Origin: Sphingomonadales bacterium
Lineage (GTDB): Bacteria; Pseudomonadota; Alphaproteobacteria; Sphingomonadales; Sphingomonadaceae
Assembly: GCA_017302775.1 (NCBI GenBank)
Contig: JAFLDC010000015.1
Span: 1 to 17,453 of the forward strand
Reading direction: 5' to 3'
Length of the DNA stretch: 17,453 bases
Every line of letters starts with the position of its first letter. Position 1 is the stretch's first letter. Made by a program: the position numbers and the translations under genes. Below, piece after piece: positions 1 to 6,612 of the stretch. Below the pieces are notes generated by a model that searched no databases, was not told the DNA's origin, and saw only the letters and a list, made by a program, of their open reading frames with translations.

Positions 1-1136
1 GGTTCGGCCCCGGCGGCGATCACGATAGACCGGGTGGTCAGCCGCTGCGTTGTCCCATCATGCCGGGCGATCTCGACCGTCCAGGGGTCAACAATCCGGG
101 CATGGCCCGGCACGACGTCAACCCCCAGGGCAGTATAGCGCTCGACGCTGTCGTGCGGTTCGATGGCTGCGATGATATCGCGGACCCGCTGCATTACTGC
201 TGGAAAGCTAACCTTCGGATCGCCGCGTTCCAGCCCATACCGATCGGCATGACGGATCGCGTCGGCAATACGAGCAGACTTTATCAACGCTTTTGACGGC
301 ACACAGCCGTAATTGAGGCAATCGCCGCCCATCTTCGCTGCTTCGACCAGCGTTACCCGGGCCTTCACCGTTGCTCCGATCAACGATGATACCAGGCCTG
401 CGGCTCCGGCCCCGATTACCACCAGATTGCGGTCGAACCGCTTTGGCCTTCGCCAGCGCGCGTAAATCCGCCGCCGCTTGATCTTCGCCATGATCCACTT
501 GCCGATCCACGGCAGCAGACCCAGCACGGCGAACGACGCAATCAGGCCAGGAGATGCGATATCGGACAAGGTATCGATCTGCGCCAGCTGGGTGCCGGCG
601 TTAACGTAGACCACCGTGCCCAGCAGCATGCCGAGCTGGCTGACCCAGTAATAGGTCCAGGTCCGGATCGGTGTTAGCCCCATTGCCAGATTGACGAGAA
701 AGAAGGGGAACACCGGAACCAGCCGCAGCGAAAACAGATAGAAGGCGCCATCGCGTTCGACGCCCTCGTTGACCGAGCGCAGCCGCTGTCCGATCCGGGA
801 TTGGACGGTGTCGCGCAGAAGGTAGCGTGAGGCGAGGAATGCCAGGGTCGCGCCGATCGAGGATGCGAACGAGACGATCAGAGTGCCCTCCAGCAGGCCA
901 AACAAGGCGCCTGCCGCCAGCGTCAGGATGGCAGCACCAGGCACTGAAAGCGCGGTCAGGGCGACATAGGCCGCAAAGAACAGCGCGGCGATCAGCAACG
1001 GGTCGTTGTTGTAGATCGCCGCCATCGCAGTCTGTTGCTGCTTCAACGTTGCCAGCGTCAAATACTGGCCGAGGTCGAGCAAAAACCAGGCGACTATCGC
1101 AGCGGCCATCAGCATGAAAAGAACAGGACGCTTCAC
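1..1136 (-). CDS. Bifunctional TVP38/TMEM64 (VTT) membrane protein fused to FAD-dependent pyridine nucleotide-disulfide oxidoreductase, 3'-truncated
   Basis: The window holds the first 378 codons and the gene runs off the left edge. Residues 1 to about 215 are hydrophobic, with a first helix at 9-21 and a VTT-type core containing SVPGAAILTLAAGALFG (64-80) and the RLVPVFPFFLVNLAMG loop (138-153). From about 237 a flavoprotein begins: the FAD motif VVIGAGAAG (239-247) and the redox-active pair GGDCLNYGCVPSK, with C273 and C278, typical of mercuric reductase and dihydrolipoamide dehydrogenase relatives. There is no N-terminal heavy-metal-binding domain, so mercury reduction should not be assumed. 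The VTT plus oxidoreductase fusion is a known architecture; the substrate is unknown, and membrane-tethered electron transfer is inference. The GTG at 1136 is chosen because AAGGAG lies six bases upstream; an in-frame ATG at 1115 is the alternative. It is divergent from the DUF1499 gene. The NAD-binding and dimerisation domains lie outside the window. Confidence 0.9.
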   Translation of the reverse strand, partial: MKRPVLFMLMAAAIVAWFLLDLGQYLTLATLKQQQTAMAAIYNNDPLLIAALFFAAYVALTALSVPGAAILTLAAGALFGLLEGTLIVSFASSIGATLAFLASRYLLRDTVQSRIGQRLRSVNEGVERDGAFYLFSLRLVPVFPFFLVNLAMGLTPIRTWTYYWVSQLGMLLGTVVYVNAGTQLAQIDTLSDIASPGLIASFAVLGLLPWIGKWIMAKIKRRRIYARWRRPKRFDRNLVVIGAGAAGLVSSLIGATVKARVTLVEAAKMGGDCLNYGCVPSKALIKSARIADAIRHADRYGLERGDPKVSFPAVMQRVRDIIAAIEPHDSVERYTALGVDVVPGHARIVDPWTVEIARHDGTTQRLTTRSIVIAAGAE

Positions 1137-1368
1137 CTGCGGCTCCTTGCAGTGGCTGCCGGCCAGGCCGCCGCGATTACCACGCGTCGGACCGGGCTAC
1201 AGAAACGACACGATCGCGCATCGCGGGTATCGGAGTACACAGAAATCGCAGCGAAGGCCAAATCGTCGCGCAATGCCGATTTCGACGTCGGATCATGGTC
1301 GGCACGGGTGATTGACCGGGACGGAAATTGCTGCTGACCTTCTGCATCACGGTTGAAGGGAGCGGAGC

Positions 1369-2109
1369 ATGGTCAGTCAAGCCGGTTGGGGCGCGCGTCT
1401 TGCGCGATGGGCGCGTGTCCTTGCAGGCATCGCGCTGCTGGTGGGAGCGGGCGGACTGATCCTCGCGCGGTACGACATCGTGGACAAGATCGTTGGGTTT
1501 TCTGCTTTTCTGGGTGGCGGAGGGATCGCGCTGCTGGCCCTTGTCAGCGGCCTTGCGGGCCTGATCGCGAGTCGTCGCAGTGCATCTCCGGGGCGCAGGG
1601 GGGGTGTTGTGGCAATCCTGTTTTCGGCAGGTTATGTCGCCTTTCTGGTCAGCCGTCCGCTGGTTGCCGGGGAAGTGCCGGCGATCCATGATATTACAAC
1701 CGATCTTGCCGATCCGCCACGATTTGAAGTCCTGCAGCTGCGCAAGGACAATCTCGCCGGCGTGGAGACTGTCGAGAACTGGCGCCGGATTCATGCGCAG
1801 GCCTATGGCGATCTTCGCCCGATCACGATCCCCAGGCCGGTCGCCGAAGTAACGGCGGATGCAGTGCGCCTGGCCAGGGCGGAAGGCTGGCGCATCGCCG
1901 CGAGCGATCCCTCGCGGGGCCACGTCGAGGCGACCGCCAGTGTTTCATTCATTCGCTTCCAAGACGATGTCGTGATCCGGATTGCCCCGACAGCCGATGG
2001 CAATGGCAGCCAGGTTGACATGCGATCGGTGAGCCGGGTGGGGCGCAGCGATTTCGGGGTCAATGCCAAGCGCATCCGGGCTTTTCTCAAACGTCTCGCG
2101 GAAGGCTGA
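1369..2109 (+). CDS. DUF1499 family membrane protein
   Basis: A 246-residue protein with three predicted membrane segments (about 17-35, 43-66 and 78-96) followed by a soluble DUF1499 domain from about residue 108 to the end. DUF1499 hallmarks visible are the HDITTDLADPPRF stretch at its start and the VDMRSVSRVGRSDFGVNAKRI stretch near the C terminus. The biochemical role of DUF1499 is not established; the domain probably sits on one face of the inner membrane. The ATG is preceded by a purine-rich GGGAGCGGAG ribosome-binding region. The gene is divergent from the flavoprotein gene across 232 bases and convergent with the DoxX gene, whose stop lies 60 bases downstream. No operon partner on this strand. 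Confidence 0.85.
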   Translation: MVSQAGWGARLARWARVLAGIALLVGAGGLILARYDIVDKIVGFSAFLGGGGIALLALVSGLAGLIASRRSASPGRRGGVVAILFSAGYVAFLVSRPLVAGEVPAIHDITTDLADPPRFEVLQLRKDNLAGVETVENWRRIHAQAYGDLRPITIPRPVAEVTADAVRLARAEGWRIAASDPSRGHVEATASVSFIRFQDDVVIRIAPTADGNGSQVDMRSVSRVGRSDFGVNAKRIRAFLKRLAEG

Positions 2110-2169
2110 TGGCCAATCGTGGATTGCTGGCGCGGCACAATGGGGCCGCTGGTCTTGCGCGCGTCAGGA

Positions 2170-2589
2170 TCAACTCCTGCTCGCCTGCCCGTCCCGGTCA
2201 GCAGCCGCAATGACTAGAAGCAATACGATCAGGGCGACGCTATACTCGCTGCCGCCCGTCCCATGTTCACCCACGAACCAGCCCAGTCTTGCGTGGATCA
2301 GGACGATCCCCCCCACCGCAACGGCCAGCAGCGGGATTACGGCCAGCCGCACATATCTGCCCAGGATCAGCAGTAATCCGCACACGATTTCGCTCGCGGT
2401 GATCAGCCAGACTATCGCGACCCCGCCCGGAAACCCGAGTGCTTCCATGAACTGGCCGAACTGCGGGATGGTGCCCAGCCAAATTCGCCCGAGGGCATGG
2501 GCCATGAAAAAGACGGCCGTGGCGATGCGGGCCACCACGATTGCGGTGGGCAAGCTGAGAAATGGGAAATTTCCGGTGATGGCATTCAC
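2170..2589 (-). CDS. DoxX family membrane protein
   Basis: A 139-residue, four-helix protein that matches the small DoxX family: an N-terminal helix with the ARIATAVFFMAHALGRIW segment, then two central helices (VAIVWLITASEIVCGLLLIL and VRLAVIPLLAVAVGGIVLI), and a final helix before a charged tail. DoxX proteins are integral inner-membrane proteins with poorly defined roles, sometimes linked to thiosulfate or quinone metabolism or thiol stress; no such partner is present here. The GTG at 2589 is preferred because AAGG lies seven bases upstream; an in-frame GTG at 2631 would add 14 polar residues but has no clear ribosome-binding site. It lies 66 bases downstream of another membrane-protein gene on the same strand and is probably cotranscribed with it. 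Confidence 0.8.
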   Translation of the reverse strand: MNAITGNFPFLSLPTAIVVARIATAVFFMAHALGRIWLGTIPQFGQFMEALGFPGGVAIVWLITASEIVCGLLLILGRYVRLAVIPLLAVAVGGIVLIHARLGWFVGEHGTGGSEYSVALIVLLLVIAAADRDGQASRS

Positions 2590-2655
2590 GGCATCGCCTT
2601 TCTGGTTTGTTTGACGGAAGGACTGCCACACCCCGTCGAACGGGCGAGGCGGTGA

Positions 2656-3345
2656 TCATGCCGGATCAGACTCCGGTATATCGCCGGATGACGGCGCGGG
2701 GACGAACGAATTGACCATGGCGATGATCGCCAGCGCAACCCAGCCCAGCGTCATGCCGATGAGCACCCAGCTATGGTTGACCACCACGCCCATCGCCGAC
2801 CACAGCCCGCCAAGGATGGCCACGGCCGCCGCAATTTTGCGCCACCCTGCTGTCCGGATGTGAAGCAGACCGGTCAGCGCCGTAACGATCCCCAGGGCGA
2901 AAAATTTGATCCGCGGTGCAAGGTAAAGGGTATCAATCGTCGACTGGCTTCCCGGTAGACTGTCAAGAATGCGCAGCAGCAGCGCGTTCTCGATCTGGTC
3001 GGCACTGGCGGCAATGACGATCAGGCCGATTCCAGCCAGTACCAAACGCTTGGCCATCTGATCGCCATGCCGACCGGCGGCTATCACACCGCAGGCCAGG
3101 AACGCTGAGTAGATCCACACGAACAGCCCGATATCCAGCCACAACGCCTGGCGATGCGCAACGATATGCAGGTCACGGCAATGGTCCGGAAACAGGGCTT
3201 CGACCTCGGCCGGTGATCGAACCATCTCCAGTAAGAACATGGGGTCGTCACCGCCGCAGGCCGTCATGCCCGGGATCGCGCCGAAGCCCAGCATGATGCC
3301 GACTACGGCGATTGCAAGAAATGCTGTCCAGCGCCACAAAGTCAT
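2656..3345 (-). CDS. Hypothetical six-helix membrane protein
   Basis: I do not recognise the family. The 229-residue product has about six hydrophobic segments: 7-24, 69-90, 99-115, 146-162, 172-189 and 193-213. Between the first and second helices is a loop of about 45 residues carrying C30 and C56, which could form a disulfide if the loop faces the periplasm; this is inference. The third helix is followed by the polar segment SADQIENALLLRIL, and a helix end carries NHSW. The start has GAGGA seven to eight bases upstream. The gene lies directly upstream of the DoxX gene on the same strand, which suggests a two-gene membrane operon. A small-molecule or redox role would fit the neighbour but nothing here shows it. 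Confidence 0.65.
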   Translation of the reverse strand: MTLWRWTAFLAIAVVGIMLGFGAIPGMTACGGDDPMFLLEMVRSPAEVEALFPDHCRDLHIVAHRQALWLDIGLFVWIYSAFLACGVIAAGRHGDQMAKRLVLAGIGLIVIAASADQIENALLLRILDSLPGSQSTIDTLYLAPRIKFFALGIVTALTGLLHIRTAGWRKIAAAVAILGGLWSAMGVVVNHSWVLIGMTLGWVALAIIAMVNSFVPAPSSGDIPESDPA

Positions 3346-3527
3346 CGGCCTATCCTCAAAATGCCCAGGCGGGGCCGCCGACCTTTTGGTCCGGGCCGCT
3401 GGCGCAAGGTGCCGCCACAGCTGGACGTTCAGTTTCTGACAGGTAAGCCCCTGAGCGCAGTCAAGCGCGGTTTCCGTGAATTGCAGATGAACGGCAGCGG
3501 CACCGCCGGGCGGCGGCGTGGTCCGTG

Positions 3528-3986
3528 TCAGTGTGCGGGCGGGGTGTCTTGCCTGCCGACCGGTTCGAATGTGCTGAGCGTATAGCCGCTCGCACCTGTT
3601 CGGGTCAGCTTGCGCCCGTCGCAGACCAGCACGCGTTCTTGCCAGCTATGGCTGACTTCGCGCTGCTGCGGGTCGGCGGTTGAGATGCGGCCATGCGCGT
3701 ACCAGATGCGGCCATGGTAGCGGGCCTGGTTCCGGCCTGACCGGGCGATGCCCTTGGTCCGGGTTTCCAGGCTGACTTCGCTGGTGCGGCCATCGGCGGC
3801 AACGCTGCGCGGCGTTATCGCCTTGCGGTCAGCGGCGTAGGCAGCGTCGAGCTGCGCCAGGCACGCGCGAAAGCTGGGCAATGTCTGCTGGACTTCCGGC
3901 GCCGGAATGGTGCCGCTTGCCTGAGCCATCGTCGCCCACAGCGCCGTGGCGATCAGTGCCAATGGTTTGCGAATGGCCTTGTTCAT
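3528..3986 (-). CDS. Hypothetical exported protein
   Basis: I do not recognise this 152-residue protein. It begins with a clear signal peptide (MNKAIRKPLALIATALWATMAQA, with probable cleavage after AQA), so the mature protein of about 129 residues should be periplasmic or secreted. The mature part has two cysteines (C42 near the start and one in VLVCDG near the end) and is basic. AGGGAG lies about eight bases upstream of the ATG. The upstream 215-residue exported-protein gene ends 15 bases before this start, so the two very likely form an operon and may act together. Nothing in the sequence identifies an enzymatic activity. Confidence 0.65.
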   Translation of the reverse strand: MNKAIRKPLALIATALWATMAQASGTIPAPEVQQTLPSFRACLAQLDAAYAADRKAITPRSVAADGRTSEVSLETRTKGIARSGRNQARYHGRIWYAHGRISTADPQQREVSHSWQERVLVCDGRKLTRTGASGYTLSTFEPVGRQDTPPAH

Positions 3987-4001
3987 GCCGGCGTCTCCCT
4001 G

Positions 4002-4649
4002 TCAGCCGCCGTGCTTGTGCCGGATATCGCTGACCAACCGCCAGCATCCCGCCGCGGGTTCGAACAGCAACTGGCCATCGGTCCGCACGCCGCCGCTGAC
4101 ATAGGGTTTTCCGTCGAGCATGAAGGCCCGACCAAGATCATCGCCGCCTTCCGTTCGCCCGTCGAAGTGGACGCGGGTCCATTCCACCGACAACTGATTG
4201 GACTGGCTCTGGTTGATGTCCAGCAGCACGTATTCATCTTTGTCACCGGGCCGGACCGGCTTCGCGGGCTTGAAATAGTGGTCCACCATCCGGATCGGAA
4301 AGTCGCCATAGCTGGCGGCAGGCACGCGCGCCTGGCGCAGCACCCGGTAGGTCGGCGTCACCTGCCGAAGCGAAGTGGCAACGATGGGCGCGCTGTAGCG
4401 GCGCCGAACCGCAGCAGAGGTGGCAAAGGCAGCAACGAAGCTATCCTTGTCGCCATTGCGGCAAGCTGCGGAGGCCGCATCAAGCGAGAGGCGGTCGCTC
4501 TCGCTCAGGCGTGTCCCGCCGGGTGGTAAGGGCAGGGGTCGGGGCACCGGGTCAGCCGCGGCAACCGGCACGGCAAGGCTCGATCCGGAGATTGCGCAAG
4601 CCAGCGCAGCGAGCGCCGCGCGGCCCAGTCTGATGTGAGGCGTGGTCAT
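4002..4649 (-). CDS. Hypothetical exported protein
   Basis: A 215-residue protein of unrecognised family. The first 32 residues form a signal peptide (charged start, hydrophobic core AALAALACAISGSSLAVPVA), followed by a proline-rich linker and a globular region with two cysteines (CRNGDKD near 63 and CWRLVSDI near the C terminus). The C-terminal half has alternating short strands such as YVLLDINQ and QLLFEPAAGCWRLVSDI, reminiscent of a small beta-rich fold that evaluates or binds something, but no family can be assigned. No good ribosome-binding site precedes the ATG; the start is chosen because it gives an intact signal peptide. First gene of a two-gene operon with the exported protein at 3528-3986, and divergent from the plus-strand exported protein at 4804. 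Confidence 0.65.
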   Translation of the reverse strand: MTTPHIRLGRAALAALACAISGSSLAVPVAAADPVPRPLPLPPGGTRLSESDRLSLDAASAACRNGDKDSFVAAFATSAAVRRRYSAPIVATSLRQVTPTYRVLRQARVPAASYGDFPIRMVDHYFKPAKPVRPGDKDEYVLLDINQSQSNQLSVEWTRVHFDGRTEGGDDLGRAFMLDGKPYVSGGVRTDGQLLFEPAAGCWRLVSDIRHKHGG

Positions 4650-4803
4650 GGCCAGGCACGGTCTGCGCGTCTGGATGAAGATAAGCTGAACTGCCGGGCG
4701 GCAACGCTTGTCCAGTCAGGCAGCGTACAGGTTGCGCCGTGTTAATAGGCTACAAAAACCCAAGAACCTGCCATCAATCGTTTTTATCGGGGAGCTGTGC
4801 CTT

Positions 4804-5286
4804 ATGAAATTTCCGCATCGGATCATTGCTGTCGGTGCTTTGCTGGCCGCCGCGTTCGCGGTTCCGGTCGCTGCGATCGCCGCATCGCCCGGCACCCAGG
4901 CGGCGATCGACAAGCTGGGCGAATCGATGGGGATCGACAATCGCACCGGCGAAATCAAACTGAGCGGCCAGGCAGACAAGGGATATTATCGCGCCTATGT
5001 CTGTCCCACCATGGCGGCTGCCAGCCTGACCGTCCGCGCCATTCCAAAGCCAAGTAAGCGGCCGGGGACTGTGGCACGGCAAGTCGCCGCGATGAAGGCG
5101 GCATTGCGCCAGCAACGCTGCGTACCGGCCAGAGGCACCTTCCATGTGACGGGGCTGGGGCCCGAAGTGATGATCGAACACGGCTATGAGGCGGAAGAAA
5201 ATTGGGTGGCAGTCGAAGCGCGCAACGCCCGCGGGCAGGTTGTGGGCCTGATCATCGATTCAAGCCCTTATGCGCCGCTGCAATGA
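4804..5286 (+). CDS. Hypothetical exported protein
   Basis: A 160-residue protein of unknown family. The ATG at 4804 is chosen over an upstream in-frame start at 4708 because GGGGAG lies eight bases before it and because it begins a textbook signal peptide (MKFPHRIIAVGALLAAAFAV, cleavage likely near AIA-AS). The mature protein has two cysteines, in YVCPTM and QQRCVPA, which could pair, and ends with a strand-rich segment (VAVEARNARGQVVGLIID). It is divergent from the two-gene exported-protein operon, separated by 154 bases, and convergent with the MBL-fold gene, with only 18 bases between the stops. Confidence 0.7.
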   Translation: MKFPHRIIAVGALLAAAFAVPVAAIAASPGTQAAIDKLGESMGIDNRTGEIKLSGQADKGYYRAYVCPTMAAASLTVRAIPKPSKRPGTVARQVAAMKAALRQQRCVPARGTFHVTGLGPEVMIEHGYEAEENWVAVEARNARGQVVGLIIDSSPYAPLQ

Positions 5287-5304
5287 TACAAAGCTGGTCT
5301 GCGC

Positions 5305-6612
5305 CTAGGTCAGCGTAATTTCGATGACCTGACACAGCGCTGCCGGGCCAAGAGCTTCGGTGTCGTGCAGGGTGGACTGGGCCTTCAGTTCGTTCACCAG
5401 GGTGCGACGAGGAACTTCGGTATTGTCTTCGTCATGGCCATGCTTGCCCTTGCGGGTCGACAATACCGAAGTCAGTCGATCCGCTTTTGACTTCGGCCCC
5501 TTCTTGCGGAACCGGTTCCACATCGATTTGGGCGTGGCGTTCAGGCTGCCATGATGGCCGACCTTGTAAAGGTCGACATCGTCGAGCAATGCGGCGAGGG
5601 GGGACTGCAGCGCATAGGCCCAATTCTCCCACTGGGCGTCGCCCGGAAACAATAGCGTGCGGCCGCCGAGGCGCATCACCAGCACCACGCTGGTGTTGTT
5701 CATCTCGTCATCCAGCGCCCGCACCAGGCTGAGCACCAGCTCGGCGTTGGTCTCATCAATCCGGTGCTGCAGCCAGCGATACTCGATTGGCATCCGCTTT
5801 GCGCTGAATGCCGGGGCATCGGGAAACAGCGGCTTGCTCGCAGCCATGTCGGCGGCATAGCTCATCCGCCGCGCGGCAAGATGCCAGAACTCGTCCTTCT
5901 GGCGCGAGACCTGGCGGCGAATCGTTTCGGTCTGACGGAGCGTCGGTGGCCCCAGCACATCGACCTGCACCCCGGGCAGTTCGTCGGAAAGGTCCAGCGC
6001 GCAACCATGGAAGACATATTCCCGCCGCCGCCCCATGCGCTGCAGATTGCGCACTGCCGACAGGTTGGAAAGGTTGTCCTCGCCAATGAAGCGCAGCCGC
6101 CCGGCCAGATCGGGCGAGATGGCTTTGGCCTTCTCGGCGTTGTCGACAAACCGCAGGGCTTCGCGCGCGGTAGCCTCGATCGCCTTGAAGGTCCGGACAT
6201 GACGACGAAACGCCGGACCGGGCTTTGACCCTTCTGGTCCCTCCCAATCTACCGGGGCGTCTGGCGCTTCGGTCCACGGTTGAATCACCACCCCCGGATT
6301 CAGCCCGGCGATGATGTCGCCGGTTCCGGTGCCGTCAGCCCGGGTGGAAAAGCCGCTGATATGGTCTTGATGGCGATGGGTTGCGACGATGACGTTCAGC
6401 CCGTTACCGCCCGGCTCGCGGCACTTTGCTTCGATATCGCGGGCGATCCGCTGCATCTGGTCGCGCGGGGCATTCTTGGGGAGACCGGTGGTGCCGAAGT
6501 CAATCAGGACGTGCCGCCGGGTGCCATCATCATAAGACAATCGCAGCAGAAAGCAGTCGCCAAAGCCGACCTGATAAGCGAACAGCGTGGCGCTGGTCGG
6601 GATCGCGGTCAT
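5305..6612 (-). CDS. ComEC/Rec2-like MBL-fold metallohydrolase
   Basis: A 435-residue metallo-beta-lactamase-fold protein with no signal peptide, so probably cytoplasmic. Its active site looks complete: the HxHxDH motif in THRHQDH (H79, H81, D83, H84), the later strand and turn RTLLFPGDAQ with D325, and VGHHGS (H353-H354), the spacing seen in the soluble domain of ComEC and its free-standing relatives. An insertion of about 200 residues separates the first motif from the GDAQ strand. ComEC-type domains are linked to nucleic-acid hydrolysis, but the substrate here is unknown. It overlaps the metallopeptidase gene by four bases (ATGA) and has GGAGGA six bases before its ATG, so translation is probably coupled. 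A 14-bp perfect inverted repeat lies inside its 3' coding region. Confidence 0.85.
   Translation of the reverse strand: MTAIPTSATLFAYQVGFGDCFLLRLSYDDGTRRHVLIDFGTTGLPKNAPRDQMQRIARDIEAKCREPGGNGLNVIVATHRHQDHISGFSTRADGTGTGDIIAGLNPGVVIQPWTEAPDAPVDWEGPEGSKPGPAFRRHVRTFKAIEATAREALRFVDNAEKAKAISPDLAGRLRFIGEDNLSNLSAVRNLQRMGRRREYVFHGCALDLSDELPGVQVDVLGPPTLRQTETIRRQVSRQKDEFWHLAARRMSYAADMAASKPLFPDAPAFSAKRMPIEYRWLQHRIDETNAELVLSLVRALDDEMNNTSVVLVMRLGGRTLLFPGDAQWENWAYALQSPLAALLDDVDLYKVGHHGSLNATPKSMWNRFRKKGPKSKADRLTSVLSTRKGKHGHDEDNTEVPRRTLVNELKAQSTLHDTEALGPAALCQVIEITLT
5414..5472. repeat. 14-bp perfect inverted repeat inside the MBL-fold gene
   Basis: ACTTCGGTATTGTC at 5414-5427 is the exact reverse complement of GACAATACCGAAGT at 5459-5472, with a 31-base spacer. 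On the coding strand the arms encode TSVLS and DNTEV, on either side of the charged stretch TRKGKHGHDED near residues 381-399. The messenger could form a stable stem there, about 150 bases before the stop codon. Confidence 0.8.

Noticed and set aside
1137..1368. Small gene, RNA or EcfG promoter in the 232-base divergent gap
   Set aside because: No GGAAC-N16/17-cGTT match and no convincing short reading frame or RNA structure.
3346..3527. Intergenic CCGCCGGGCGG palindrome as a terminator
   Set aside because: The palindrome leaves no room for a loop and has no following T run.
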